Part shown: piece by piece, positions 36,251 to 45,953 of the stretch
How the letters are laid out: every line of letters begins with the position of its first letter
Numbering within the stretch: the first letter of the stretch is position 1
The notes under the pieces: generated by a model
What the model saw: the letters and a program-made list of their open reading frames with translations, nothing else
Databases searched by the model: none
What the model was told of the DNA's origin: nothing
Program-made: the position numbers and the translations under genes
DNA from: Clostridiales bacterium
GTDB taxonomy: Bacteria; Bacillota; Clostridia; Oscillospirales; Acutalibacteraceae
Assembly: GCA_012839345.1 (NCBI GenBank)
Contig: DUNN01000023.1
Span: 1-64,000 of the forward strand
Direction of reading: 5' to 3'
DNA length: 64,000 nucleotides

Positions 36251-38362
36251 TTGAGCAAGCTGAAAGAAAACGCAAGATACATTTTTTGCGGAATCATCGT
36301 TATGGCCGTGCTGGCCGTTTACTGCCTGCGCCTGGTGGATTGGCAGATTGTGAACGGATCCTCTTGGCTGCAAAAGGCCACTTCGTCCAGCGTGGCGAAG
36401 GTCAGCATGGATGCCGCGCGAGGCGAAATTCTGGACGCCAAGGGCGTAGGGCTGGCCGTAAACAAAACCGTTTACGCCATTGTGTTTGACCGTGCACATA
36501 TGCCGGACGGTACCGCCAACAAAACCATCGCTCAGCTGATTGCGCTGCTTACCAAACGCGGGGAAACATGGGAAGACACGCTTCCCATCACACTGGACAA
36601 GAACGGAACCTATCAGTTTATCGCCGGCAAGGAAAAGGAAGTTGCCGCCCTGAAGGCAAAGGATTTCCTAAACATGAACTCCTATGCGACTGCAGAGCAG
36701 TGCATGAGCGAACTGGTGAAGAAATACGAAATTACAGGCTATACAAAGGCGGAAACCAGGGCCATCGTATCCGTCCGGTACAACATGACCAAATCCGGAT
36801 TCGGCCTTTCCACGCCTTATACTTTTGCAAAAGATGTAAGCAAGGAAACGGTCGCCATTATTAACGAAAATTCCTCCCGTCTGCCCGGTGCGACGACAAA
36901 GGTCACCACCGAGCGGCAGTACCCGCTGGGCGACCTGATGCCGCACATTCTGGGCTATGTGGGTTCGATTTCCAAAGAAGAATACGATACCTTGAAAGAC
37001 AAGGGATACGCTCTGAACGACCGCCTTGGCAAAACCGGCATTGAACAGGCGTTTGAAAGCGCCCTGCGCGGCAAGCAAGGCGAAAAGGTCGTGGAAACGA
37101 ACAAGTCCGGTGCGTTGGAATCGGAAACGGTAACCAAAGCGCCCGTTTCCGGCAATTCGGTTTTTCTAACGATTGACAGCAACCTGCAAAAGGTGTTGAA
37201 CGTATCGCTTGCCAAAAACGTAAAAGCTACTCAACAGAACGGCGTAAAGCTGTGCGCCCAACATTATAAAGGGAGTTCCTCCAAACACGGCGAGGACTGC
37301 GTGGCCGGCGCGGCCGTGGTCATCCGCGTAAAGGATTTTGCCATTTTGGCCGCTTCCACCTACCCAAGCTATGATTTAAACCAATATTTGGACAATACCA
37401 GCTATTATTCCACCCTGGTAAAGGACAAGACGCATCCGCTCATTAACCGGGCGTTCAACGGCGTATTCACCCCCGGTTCCAGCTTTAAGCCCAGTGTGGC
37501 GCTTGCCGCACTGCAGGAAGGTGCCATCAGCAATTCTACGGTGATTACCTGCAACCACACCTACACCCGCTTTATTAAGCAGGACCCTAACTTCCACCCG
37601 ACCTGCCTGGGCACTCACGGGCCGATTACGCTGAACACCGCGCTGGCCAAATCCTGCAATATCTTCTTTTACGATACGGCTTACCGCACCGGAATTGAAA
37701 CGATGAACCTGTACGCCAAACGGCTTGGGCTTGGGGTAAAAACCGGAATCGAACTAAGCGAAAGCTCCGGGATTCTGGCCGGCCCGGCAGAACGCTCCGC
37801 TTCCGGAGGAAGCTGGTCCTACGGCGATACCGTACAGTCGGGCATCGGCCAGAGCGACAACCAGTTTACTCCTTTGCAGCTGGCAACCTACGCCGCGACC
37901 ATTGCAAACAACGGCGTACGCCTGAAACCGCACCTGGTCGATAAAATCACCGATTACACCCGCACTAAGGTCATTACCCAAAACGGCGCAACCGAAGTGG
38001 ACAACGCCGGCGTTTCCGCGCAGAATTTGAAATACGTGCAGCAGGGCATGCGTTCCGTGATTACCAGCGGAACTGGCGCTTCGGTGTTTGGCCATTACGG
38101 CATTGCCATCGCCGGTAAAACCGGTACGGCACAAGGCCCCGGTTCAGATAACGTTGACTTCATCGGCTACGCACCGTATGACAATCCGGAAATCGCCGTT
38201 GCCGTTGTGCTGGAACACGGCGCGACTAGCCTGTATTCCAACAGCATTGCGAAAGACATTTTTGATGCCTATTTTTACGGGAAAACGGTGGATGCAAGCG
38301 GAAATCTGGTCATGCCAGCCACCCATGCCCCGGCTTCTTCCACTCCTTCGAGCAGCCGTTAA
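36251..38362 (+). CDS. Class B penicillin-binding protein (PBP2/MrdA-like transpeptidase)
   Basis: A peptidoglycan transpeptidase of the elongation machinery, 703 residues. A short cytoplasmic tail and one TM helix (~10-30) are followed by the dimerisation domain (RGEILDAKGVGLAVNKTVYAIVFD) and the transpeptidase domain. Active-site motifs: SxxK in TPGSSFKPSVAL, SxN in LAKSCNIFFYD, and KTG in IAGKTGTAQG. A Ser/Pro-rich tail ends the protein. GGAGG lies 6 nt before the chosen TTG (MSKLKEN); an earlier TTG directly abuts it. The gene follows mreD as usual for mrdA. Confidence 0.92.
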   Translation: MSKLKENARYIFCGIIVMAVLAVYCLRLVDWQIVNGSSWLQKATSSSVAKVSMDAARGEILDAKGVGLAVNKTVYAIVFDRAHMPDGTANKTIAQLIALLTKRGETWEDTLPITLDKNGTYQFIAGKEKEVAALKAKDFLNMNSYATAEQCMSELVKKYEITGYTKAETRAIVSVRYNMTKSGFGLSTPYTFAKDVSKETVAIINENSSRLPGATTKVTTERQYPLGDLMPHILGYVGSISKEEYDTLKDKGYALNDRLGKTGIEQAFESALRGKQGEKVVETNKSGALESETVTKAPVSGNSVFLTIDSNLQKVLNVSLAKNVKATQQNGVKLCAQHYKGSSSKHGEDCVAGAAVVIRVKDFAILAASTYPSYDLNQYLDNTSYYSTLVKDKTHPLINRAFNGVFTPGSSFKPSVALAALQEGAISNSTVITCNHTYTRFIKQDPNFHPTCLGTHGPITLNTALAKSCNIFFYDTAYRTGIETMNLYAKRLGLGVKTGIELSESSGILAGPAERSASGGSWSYGDTVQSGIGQSDNQFTPLQLATYAATIANNGVRLKPHLVDKITDYTRTKVITQNGATEVDNAGVSAQNLKYVQQGMRSVITSGTGASVFGHYGIAIAGKTGTAQGPGSDNVDFIGYAPYDNPEIAVAVVLEHGATSLYSNSIAKDIFDAYFYGKTVDASGNLVMPATHAPASSTPSSSR

Positions 38363-38525
38363 GGAACCACTCGGCAAAGAATATTAAAATCGGGAAAGTG
38401 AAGTTTCAGGAATATCTTCCGATAATTGTGAATAGAAATTTAAATTTATTAATTTGTAAAATCAAACAAGAAAAACGCTTTGACTAGCATGAATTCTTGT
38501 GGTAGTATGATAATGAGGTTATATC

Positions 38526-39272
38526 ATGGGAGCTGTAACAGTAATTACTTCAGGAAAAGGCGGCGTGGGAAAATCCACCGTTTCCGCCGGGCTTGCGGCA
38601 GCATTTTCCGCGCGCGGCAGACGTGTTCTGCTGATTGACTGCGACGCGGGCCTTGGCTGCCTAGACCATATCCTTGGCGTGGCCGAGCAGCGGGTGTTCG
38701 ACTTGGCAGATATCGTTTCCGGCCGGGCAGAACCGGCAGACGCGGTATATGCCTGTGGGACTCTGCCCAATGTGTTCCTGCTTCCCGCCCCGGGCAGCCA
38801 GGAGGACGTTGTCAGCCCGGCGATTATGAAGCAGCTGACAGAAGCTTTTTCCAAGTATTACGACCATATTTTGATTGACTGTCCGGCCGGCGTGGGCAAC
38901 GGTTTTGCCAGCGCAGTCGCCGGCGCACAGCGGGCTTTGGTGGTTTCCACCCCAGACCCGGTGTGTTTGCGCAACTCCAATCGGACAAGGCAGCTTTTGG
39001 AGCAACTTGGTGTGCCCCAGCAGCGGATGGTAATCAACCGCTTCAGCAGCCGTAATTTTCGGCTGCAGGGCTTTTACCCCGACCTTGACACCGTGATTGA
39101 CGCGGCAGGAATCCGGCTGATAGCAGTCATTCCGGAAGACCCGCTTTTGGCGGCGGCGGCAGCGAGAAGCGAACCCGCCCCGGCCAATTGCCCCGGTGCC
39201 TTGGCTTTCGGCCGCCTTGCGGCCAGACTGGAAGGCGAGCAGGTGCCGCTGGCGCCCCTTCAGAAATTTTAA
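38526..39272 (+). CDS. minD: MinD/ParA-type ATPase
   Basis: A deviant Walker ATPase of 248 residues: P-loop GKGGVGKST (10-18), switch [16 protein letters not shown] (~40-54), switch [15 protein letters not shown] (~116-128). In the MinD family it dimerises on the membrane and positions the division site. The usual C-terminal amphipathic membrane helix is not clear; the protein ends [13 protein letters not shown]. No minC or minE stands next to it, though the spot (after PBP2, before mgsA) is where Clostridia often carry minD. A function in division-site placement is inferred. Confidence 0.82.
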   Translation: MGAVTVITSGKGGVGKSTVSAGLAAAFSARGRRVLLIDCDAGLGCLDHILGVAEQRVFDLADIVSGRAEPADAVYACGTLPNVFLLPAPGSQEDVVSPAIMKQLTEAFSKYYDHILIDCPAGVGNGFASAVAGAQRALVVSTPDPVCLRNSNRTRQLLEQLGVPQQRMVINRFSSRNFRLQGFYPDLDTVIDAAGIRLIAVIPEDPLLAAAAARSEPAPANCPGALAFGRLAARLEGEQVPLAPLQKF

Positions 39273-39304
39273 GGATGACCGTTAGAACAGGAGGAGTATC
39301 ACAG

Positions 39305-39709
39305 ATGAACATTGCATTAATCGCTCATGATGCCAAAAAGGAACTGATGGTGCAGTTCTGCATTGCCTACTGCGGCGTTCTGAGCAGACATGACCTGTGC
39401 GCTACCGGAACGACAGGGAAAATGGTTTCGGAGGCCACTGGGCTTGAAATACAGCGCTTTCTGGCGGGCTCCCAGGGCGGCGACCAGCAGATTGCGGCGC
39501 GTATCGCCTGCAATGAAGTCGACCTGCTCCTGTTTTTCCGTGACCCGCTGAGCCCCAAGCCGCACGAGCCGAACGACATGAATCTGCTGCGCCTGTGCGA
39601 CATGCATAACATCCCAGTCGCCACCAATATTGCGACTGCGGAAGTGCTGATCCACGGATTGGAACGCGGCGACCTTGACTGGCGCAATATTCTGAACCCG
39701 AAGGGATGA
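39305..39709 (+). CDS. mgsA: Methylglyoxal synthase
   Basis: The enzyme converts dihydroxyacetone phosphate to methylglyoxal and phosphate, relieving sugar-phosphate stress. The 134-residue protein carries [13 protein letters not shown] with the catalytic-site His and Lys, ATGTTGKMV for phosphate binding, [18 protein letters not shown] [28 protein letters not shown] with the catalytic Asp candidates, and [23 protein letters not shown] was chosen after GGAGGAG. It lies 32 nt after minD. Confidence 0.93.
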   Translation: MNIALIAHDAKKELMVQFCIAYCGVLSRHDLCATGTTGKMVSEATGLEIQRFLAGSQGGDQQIAARIACNEVDLLLFFRDPLSPKPHEPNDMNLLRLCDMHNIPVATNIATAEVLIHGLERGDLDWRNILNPKG

Positions 39710-39754
39710 ATCCCCGGGGAATGATCCCCGTGCCTTTCATATTTTGATATTGTA

Positions 39755-39970
39755 ACCATCGGTAATGACCGGGAAGAGTACCCAAACACCCCGCCACAGG
39801 GAGGGCGCGCCGTGACTGAGAACGCACCTGCACACGGGTTATGGTGAAGACACCCGCGAACCGAACGAGCCCCGCGTTTCGGGGCATAAAGAGGAGGGCT
39901 TCGGCCCTTGAAAAAGGGTGGCACCGCGAGGATTTTCCCTCGTCCCTTTGACTGGGACGGGGGATTTTTG
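39755..39970 (+). promoter_or_regulatory. T-box riboswitch controlling hisS
   Basis: The conserved T-box sequence AGGGTGGCACCGCG is at 39915-39928. Stem I with the GGGAAGAGTACC loop region lies at about 39760-39850. The terminator is formed by CCCTCGTCCC and GGGACGGGGG (39937-39963) followed by ATTTTTG. Uncharged tRNA binding would favour the antiterminator. Because hisS follows, the specifier should be a His codon; CAC triplets occur in the expected 3' part of Stem I (near 39824 and 39831), but I did not fix which one. The rest of the gap to hisS (39971-40183) has no gene. Confidence 0.88.
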
Positions 39971-40183
39971 TATACTCGCACTTCCACATAAAACGAAAAG
40001 GAACAAGTGGGAACCGTATAACACCAAAGAGGACCAAAATATTTCGTCTGAAAAATGCTGGGGTACCCTCCATGAGGAGGGCAGCGCCCGAAGCAAACAA
40101 TTTATTTTTGATTCCTCAACAAGGGTATTGGCTTCCCACGATTCATTGGTCACTATAATAAAGCAAATAAAGGAGAATTGACT

Positions 40184-41476
40184 ATGGAGTTCATCAAGGC
40201 CCAAAAAGGAACGCAGGACCTGCTGCCCGCCCAGACGGAAAAATGGCAGGTTGTAGAAGACGTAATGCGCAGTGAGGCGAAGCTCCACGGTTTCGGAGAA
40301 ATCCGGACCCCGGTTTTTGAAGATACTCGCCTGTTCCAGCGTTCCGTGGGCGAAACCACCGACGTAGTGCAGAAGGAAATGTATACGTTCACCGACAAAG
40401 GCGGCCGTTCCATCACGCTGCGGCCGGAAGGCACCGCAGGCGCGGTGCGCGCCATGCTGGAGCACGGCCTTTTCAACGAAGGCCTGCCGCTCAAGCTGTT
40501 CTATCTCACCTCCTGCTACCGGTATGAAAATACGCAGGCGGGGCGCCAGCGCGAGTTTCATCAGTTCGGCATTGAACTGCTTGGCTCCGCTTCCTATGTT
40601 GCCGACGCAGAGGTCATCTGTTTGGCAAAAAGCATCTTTGACCGTCTGGGCGTGAAAAACCTAAAGCTAGAAATCAACTCCATCGGCTGCCCGGACTGCC
40701 GTGCAAAATACTACGCAGCGCTTCGGGAGTATTTCAGCGCCCGCAAAGAAGAGCTGTGCGAAACCTGCCAGGGAAGACTGGAACGCAACCCCATGCGTAT
40801 TTTGGATTGCAAGAGCCCAATCTGCTCCAAAATTGCAGCGGGCGCACCCAAAATGCTGGATTACCTGTGCGACGACTGCAAAGCGCACTTTGAGGGCGTG
40901 AAAACCTGCCTGGATGCGGCAGGTGTAGCATACACCGTGAATCCTTCCGTGGTACGCGGGCTGGATTATTATACCCGCACGGTATTTGAATTCGTTTCCA
41001 GCGACCTCGGCGCGCAAAGCACCGTTTGCGGCGGCGGCCGTTACGACGGTCTGGTAGAAGAACTGGGCGGCCAGCCGATGCCTGCGCTGGGCTTTGGTCT
41101 TGGCATGGAACGCCTGATGCTGATTCTGGAAGCGCAGAAGGTGGAATTCCCTGAACCGGAAACGTGTGACCTTTATATTGCCTCACTCGGCGACAAGGCG
41201 AAGCTGGAAGCGTTCCGTCTGGCGCACCGCCTGCAGGAATACTCCATTGCGGCGGCCTGCGACCTGAACGACCGCGGCCTGAAGGCCCAGATGAAATATG
41301 CGGATAAAATTTCCGCCAAGTATTCTATTGTTCTGGGCGACAACGAGCTGGAATCCGGCAAGGCGGAAATTAAAAATATGAAAACCGGAGAAAAATCCAA
41401 AATATCGCTGGGCGAAGATTTTGTGGAACAGTTTATTATCCTGCAAACCAAAAACGAGGACGATATTGCCTTTTAA
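40184..41476 (+). CDS. hisS: Histidyl-tRNA synthetase
   Basis: A class II aminoacyl-tRNA synthetase of 430 residues. Motif 1 region GFGEIRTPVFEDTRLF, motif 2 YLTSCYRYENTQAGRQREFHQFG, the HisA signature LDYYTRTVFEF, and motif 3 PALGFGLGMERL are present. A Cys-rich insertion (~165-245: CPDCRAKYY, CETCQGRLERNPMRILDCK, CDDCKAHF) is as in Firmicutes enzymes. The C-terminal anticodon-binding domain follows. AGGAG precedes the ATG. It is under T-box control. Confidence 0.96.
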   Translation: MEFIKAQKGTQDLLPAQTEKWQVVEDVMRSEAKLHGFGEIRTPVFEDTRLFQRSVGETTDVVQKEMYTFTDKGGRSITLRPEGTAGAVRAMLEHGLFNEGLPLKLFYLTSCYRYENTQAGRQREFHQFGIELLGSASYVADAEVICLAKSIFDRLGVKNLKLEINSIGCPDCRAKYYAALREYFSARKEELCETCQGRLERNPMRILDCKSPICSKIAAGAPKMLDYLCDDCKAHFEGVKTCLDAAGVAYTVNPSVVRGLDYYTRTVFEFVSSDLGAQSTVCGGGRYDGLVEELGGQPMPALGFGLGMERLMLILEAQKVEFPEPETCDLYIASLGDKAKLEAFRLAHRLQEYSIAAACDLNDRGLKAQMKYADKISAKYSIVLGDNELESGKAEIKNMKTGEKSKISLGEDFVEQFIILQTKNEDDIAF

Positions 41477-41502
41477 AATTTTTTAAAATATAGGAGGCTG
41501 TT

Positions 41503-42429
41503 ATGAAATCATCGATTTTGGACCAGTTTCGACTCACGGTAATGGAGCAGCACCTGAACGTGTACGCCATTAAGGTGCAGCGCGCCAACGGCGAAAACGT
41601 CAGCCACAGCTGGCGTTGGTCGACGTTCCGGGAATGCCTGTATTCCGGCTCGAAAACCTTTACTTCGATCGCGGTGGGAATCTGCGTGGACGAAGGCCGG
41701 CTCCGCGTAACCGACAAGGTGCTGGACTTTTTCCCGGAATACCGTGAAATTGCCTCTCCGGGCAGTGAAGCAATCACCCTGCGCGACCTGCTGCACATGG
41801 CGTCCGGCAAACTGGAATTCTGGTTCGGGGAACCGGATGAGCAAGTGCTGAACGCCAAAAAAGAGGATTGGGCAGAGCTGTTTTTCCGTGTGCCGGTCAC
41901 CGGCGAACCCGGAAAAACCTTTTTCTACTCCAACGCCTGCACCTATATGCTAGGGCGCGTGGTGGAAAAAGTCAGTGGGCAGAATCTGCGGGACTTCCTT
42001 GTGCCGCGCCTGTTCACCCCGATGAACATCTTCAATCCGCAATGGCAAACCTGCACCGCTGGGCATCCCATTGCCGCAACCGGCCTGTACCTGACCACAG
42101 ACGAGTACTCCCGCCTTGGACTGATGATGCTGAACGGCGGCGTATACGAAGGAACGCGCATTGTAAGTGAAAACTACCTGCAAAGCGTTTCCGGCGATAT
42201 TCTGGACAATAACACGCCCGGGAATATCGAGCCGGAGGGCACCGCCGGCTACGGCTATCAGGTGTGGCGCTGCTCGCATCCGGGCGCGTACCGCGCCGAC
42301 GGCATGTTTGGCCAGTACTGCGTTGTGTTCCCCAACGAGCAAGCAGTGGTCACCGTGACTTCCCATGAAGAAAAAGCGGCAAATGACATTCTGCGCGCCA
42401 TTTACCGGGATATTATTCCCCGGCTGTAA
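41503..42429 (+). CDS. Serine hydrolase of the beta-lactamase class C / esterase family
   Basis: A 308-residue cytoplasmic protein related to class C beta-lactamases and DD-peptidase-like esterases. The nucleophile motif SxxK is in YSGSKTFTSIAVG (~46-58), the second motif YxN is YSN in FFYSNACTYMLGRVVEK (~143-159), and HPGAYRADGMFGQ takes the place of the KTG motif. No signal peptide or TM segment is seen, so it is not a typical secreted beta-lactamase. It is inserted between hisS and aspS, which are often adjacent. Substrate unknown. Confidence 0.8.
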   Translation: MKSSILDQFRLTVMEQHLNVYAIKVQRANGENVSHSWRWSTFRECLYSGSKTFTSIAVGICVDEGRLRVTDKVLDFFPEYREIASPGSEAITLRDLLHMASGKLEFWFGEPDEQVLNAKKEDWAELFFRVPVTGEPGKTFFYSNACTYMLGRVVEKVSGQNLRDFLVPRLFTPMNIFNPQWQTCTAGHPIAATGLYLTTDEYSRLGLMMLNGGVYEGTRIVSENYLQSVSGDILDNNTPGNIEPEGTAGYGYQVWRCSHPGAYRADGMFGQYCVVFPNEQAVVTVTSHEEKAANDILRAIYRDIIPRL

Positions 42430-42540
42430 CCCCCTGCCGAGGTGCTCGGGACCGGCGGCCAGAGAGCAATCATCCACCTATCATTCAAACAGCATCCTGA
42501 TTTCTTATTGGTATCAATCTTAACGGAGGCTTAACAAACT

Positions 42541-44340
42541 ATGGCAGAATTCATAACAGGAATGAAGCGAACTCATTATTGCGGGGAACTTCGCCCCGCG
42601 CACATCGGCAGCACCGTGACAGTCTGCGGCTGGGTACAGCGCCAGCGCGACCTTGGCCAGCTGATTTTCATCGACCTGCGCGACCGCACGGGCATTGTGC
42701 AGCTCGCGTTCGATGACAGCACCGACCGGGAAATTTTTAAAAAGGCATTTTCTGCCCGTTCCGAATACGTATTGGCTGCAACCGGCGTGGTGCGCGAGCG
42801 CACCTCCAAAAACCCGGAGCTGCCCACCGGCGACATTGAGCTGGAAGTCACCGCCCTGCGCGTACTGGCAAAAAGTGAAACCCCGCCGTTCGCCATTGAG
42901 GAAAACTCCCCCGTGCAGAAGGAAACCCGCCTGCGCTACCGTTTCCTTGACCTACGCCGCCCGGACATGCAGCGCACGCTGCAGGCACGCCACCGTTTGG
43001 TGAAAGTTGCTCACGATTTCTTCGATGAAAACGGCTTTTTGGAGATTGAAACGCCTGATCTTGTCAAATCCACCCCGGAGGGCGCGCGCGATTATCTGGT
43101 ACCAAGCCGTGTGTTCCCCGGCAAATTCTTTGCCCTGCCGCAGAGCCCTCAGCTTTATAAGCAGCTGCTGATGGTTTCCGGCTTTGACCGCTATATGCAG
43201 ATTGCTCGCTGCTTCCGCGACGAAGACCTGCGCGCCGACCGCCAGCCGGAATTTACCCAAATCGACTTTGAAATGTCCTTCGTGGACCAAGAAGACGTGA
43301 TGGCCATCGGCGAAGGCTTTATCCGTGCCGCGTACAAGAAGATGCTGGACATCGACATCCCGACCCCGCTGCCGCGCCTGACCTGGAAGGAAGCCATGGA
43401 CCGCTTCGGTTCCGATAAACCGGACCTGCGCTTTGGTCTGGAACTCAGCGATGTGAGCGGTGACCTGAAAAACACCGAATTCCGCGTGTTCCGCGGCGCC
43501 ATCGACGCCGGCGGCAGCGTGCGCGGCATCAACTTAAAAGGCCTTGCCGACCAGCTGAGCCGCAAGGAAATCGACAAGCTGGGCGAATGGATTAAGACCT
43601 ACGGTGCAAAGGGCCTTGCTTGGACGCGCCTGGCTTCCACCGGCGAAACCTCCTCCTATGAAAAATTCTTAAGCGCGGAAGAAGCCGCCGCGGTTCGCAA
43701 AACGCTCGGCGCAGAACCCGGGGACGTGCTGTTCCTAGTGGCAAGCGACGAAAACAGTGTGGTGTACGCTTCACTGGGCGCGCTGCGCTGCCAGCTGGCT
43801 CGTAAATTTAACCTGATTGACAAATCCCAGCCGAAGCTTCTTTGGGTTACGGACTTCCCGATGTTCGAGTACAGCAAGGAAGAGGGCCGCTGGATGGCGA
43901 TGCACCATCCGTTCACCATGCCCAACCCTGAAGACCTTGACAAGCTGGAAAGCGACCCCGGCTCCGTGCGCTCCATTGCTTACGATATGGTCATCAACGG
44001 CTATGAAGCGGGCGGCGGAAGCATTCGTATCCATGACACGGAATTGCAGGAGCGCATGCTGGAAGCACTCGGCATTTCCCCGGAAAAGGCACAGGAGCGC
44101 TTCGGCTTCCTGCTGAACGCTCTGAAATATGGCGCTCCGCCGCACGGCGGCATGGCCTGGGGTCTGGAACGCCTTGTCATGGTGCTGCTCGACATTGATG
44201 ACATGCGCGACGTCATCGCCTTCCCGAAGGTGGCGTCCTCTGCTGACCTGATGAGCGACGCCCCGAACGACGTAGACCTCGACCAGCTGAGCGACCTTGG
44301 AATTGGAATTCTTCCGAAGGAACAGCCCAAGGAATCCTGA
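42541..44340 (+). CDS. aspS: Aspartyl-tRNA synthetase
   Basis: A class II synthetase of 599 residues with the bacterial AspRS layout: N-terminal OB anticodon domain (VCGWVQRQRDLGQLIFIDLRDRTGIVQL), motif 2 FRDEDLRADRQPEFTQID, the bacterial GAD insertion (~290-420), and motif 3 GMAWGLERLVMVL. GGAGG stands before the ATG. In many Firmicutes hisS and aspS are co-transcribed; here a serine hydrolase gene separates them and the T-box may control all three. Whether it also charges tRNA-Asn cannot be told here. Confidence 0.96.
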   Translation: MAEFITGMKRTHYCGELRPAHIGSTVTVCGWVQRQRDLGQLIFIDLRDRTGIVQLAFDDSTDREIFKKAFSARSEYVLAATGVVRERTSKNPELPTGDIELEVTALRVLAKSETPPFAIEENSPVQKETRLRYRFLDLRRPDMQRTLQARHRLVKVAHDFFDENGFLEIETPDLVKSTPEGARDYLVPSRVFPGKFFALPQSPQLYKQLLMVSGFDRYMQIARCFRDEDLRADRQPEFTQIDFEMSFVDQEDVMAIGEGFIRAAYKKMLDIDIPTPLPRLTWKEAMDRFGSDKPDLRFGLELSDVSGDLKNTEFRVFRGAIDAGGSVRGINLKGLADQLSRKEIDKLGEWIKTYGAKGLAWTRLASTGETSSYEKFLSAEEAAAVRKTLGAEPGDVLFLVASDENSVVYASLGALRCQLARKFNLIDKSQPKLLWVTDFPMFEYSKEEGRWMAMHHPFTMPNPEDLDKLESDPGSVRSIAYDMVINGYEAGGGSIRIHDTELQERMLEALGISPEKAQERFGFLLNALKYGAPPHGGMAWGLERLVMVLLDIDDMRDVIAFPKVASSADLMSDAPNDVDLDQLSDLGIGILPKEQPKES

Positions 44341-44386
44341 TTCGTTGAAAATTTCATTTGCTACATCCTTCTCCTGTTTGTATCAG

Positions 44387-44430
44387 AAAGCCGGTGCAGG
44401 CCATATTCATGGCTCGTACCGGCTTTTTCT
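44387..44430 (+). terminator. Terminator after aspS
   Basis: AAGCCGGT pairs with ACCGGCTT, with an inner GGCC/GGCT helix, followed by TTTCT. Confidence 0.7.
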
Positions 44431-44561
44431 CAATACTGTTTACTCTTGTTGGCTTCGAGGCAGGAAATCGTTTTGAAGCACCGCCATCAAAAGAATCGGC
44501 TCCCTTGTATCATCCGTTTCTCCGGTATATAATAAATTTATCTTAATATCGCCTTACATTG

Positions 44562-44576
44562 TATACTATTAGTATA
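44562..44576. promoter_or_regulatory. Palindrome TATACTA-T-TAGTATA before queH
   Basis: A perfect 15-bp palindrome overlaps a TATAAT (44573-44578) 45 nt upstream of queH; a half-copy AATATACTATT follows at about 44587-44597. It may be a promoter with operator. The regulator is unknown. Confidence 0.35.
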
Positions 44577-44622
44577 ATATTTAAGTAATATACTATTTTT
44601 GATTTAATTGGAGGGAACCCCC

Positions 44623-45285
44623 GTGCCGGATTCGCAAAAGATTAATTACCAAAAAGAGCTGGACCGCCTGATTGCGGGGCTGGGGGATCGCACTCCCACA
44701 CTGTTCCTGCATGCCTGCTGCGCGCCATGCAGCAGCTATGTGCTGGAATACCTGTCGCAGTACTTTGACATTACGCTGTTTTACTATAACCCCAACATTT
44801 TCCCGGAAGCAGAGTACCGCAAACGGGTGGAAGAAGTACGCCGCCTGCTTTCCGAACTTCCGGTAAAGCACCCGGTCCGGCTGCTGGAGGGGAAGTACGA
44901 CCCCGAATCGTTTTTCGCGCTTGCCAAAGGGCACGAGGCCGAACCGGAGGGTGGGGAGCGCTGCGCCCTCTGCTACGAGCTGCGCCTGCGGGAAGCCGCT
45001 GTGCTGGCCAAGGCAGGCGGGTATGACTATTTCACCACCACGCTGTCCATCAGCCCCTACAAAAACGCGCAGAAACTGAACGAAATCGGTGCGCGGCTGG
45101 AGCGGGAGTACGGCGTTTTGTATTTACCCTCCGACTTTAAAAAGCGGGACGGCTACCGCCGCTCGATTGCCCTTTCGAAGGAATATCATCTGTACCGGCA
45201 GGATTACTGCGGCTGTGTGTTCTCCAAGGCGGAGCGCGACCGGCGAGTAGCAGAACAAGCGAATGTTTCGGCGGAAAACCGTTGA
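44623..45285 (+). CDS. queH: Epoxyqueuosine reductase QueH
   Basis: QueH reduces epoxyqueuosine in tRNA to queuosine, replacing QueG in many anaerobes. The 220 residues contain the family's cysteine motifs: FLHACCAPCSSYV near the N-terminus, ERCALCYELRLREAA in the middle, and YRQDYCGCVFS near the C-terminus; together they ligate a [4Fe-4S] cluster and an additional metal site. FNYNPNIFPEAEY-like YYNPNIFPEAEYRKR is conserved. GGAGGG stands 8 nt before the chosen GTG. No other queuosine gene is in the window. Confidence 0.9.
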   Translation: MPDSQKINYQKELDRLIAGLGDRTPTLFLHACCAPCSSYVLEYLSQYFDITLFYYNPNIFPEAEYRKRVEEVRRLLSELPVKHPVRLLEGKYDPESFFALAKGHEAEPEGGERCALCYELRLREAAVLAKAGGYDYFTTTLSISPYKNAQKLNEIGARLEREYGVLYLPSDFKKRDGYRRSIALSKEYHLYRQDYCGCVFSKAERDRRVAEQANVSAENR

Positions 45286-45953
45286 CACTTCCAAACGTAA
45301 CCGACGTGCAAATACCGGTACAAACTCCGACCACCCTGCGGGAGCAAACCCGTGCGGTAGCCCGGGTGCTGCGCAGCGATTCGCATGTTCTACCGCTTTT
45401 GGTCGCAGCGGCGTTGTTTTCGGAGTGCCATCAAACCATACTCACCTTTTTAAATCAGCTCCAATACGTGCGGTGTGCCATTCCCACCGCCGCTATGGGG
45501 TACTTGTATATTCTGATGACGGTCATCGGCCTTTTGGCCGCGCGCTCCCACAAGCTGACCGCGCGGCTGGGGGAACCCCGCAGCATGACCCTATTGCTTT
45601 TGGCCGGGTGTGCTGCCTGCCTACTGCTGACGCTGACCGCGAACGCAGTCCTTTCCGTTTTGGGGCTTGCAGTACTGAAAGCTGCGTTTTCCCTGTTCAA
45701 CCCAATTCTACTAACCATAGAGAACCGCCGGATTACAGGCGGCAACCGGGCATCCATTCTATCCGTATACGCCATCCTGATGGATTGTGTGGCAGTGGGA
45801 ACCAGTTTAACGTTCGGCTGGGCGGCGGATTCCGGCGTGGCAAATGCCATGCTACTGGGTGCAGGTTTCTGTTTTGCCGCACTCGGCCTGTACGGTTACT
45901 GGGCGCACACCGAAGGAGAGAAAAAATATGATTCGCGAGGTAACAAAGGATGA
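45282..45953 (+). pseudogene. C-terminal half of an MFS transporter (truncated)
   Basis: The 223-residue reading frame begins at TTG inside the end of queH and has about six hydrophobic helices (VLPLLVAAALFSEC, AAMGYLYILMTVIGLLAA, MTLLLLAGCAACLLLTL, AVLSVLGLAVLKAAF, and two after GNRASILSVYAILMDCVAVGTSL). RASILSVYAILMDC resembles the central part of the C-terminal half of MFS exporters. A full MFS has twelve helices, and no N-terminal half precedes it, since queH occupies that space. It is thus likely a remnant, although a six-helix half transporter cannot be excluded. Confidence 0.55.
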
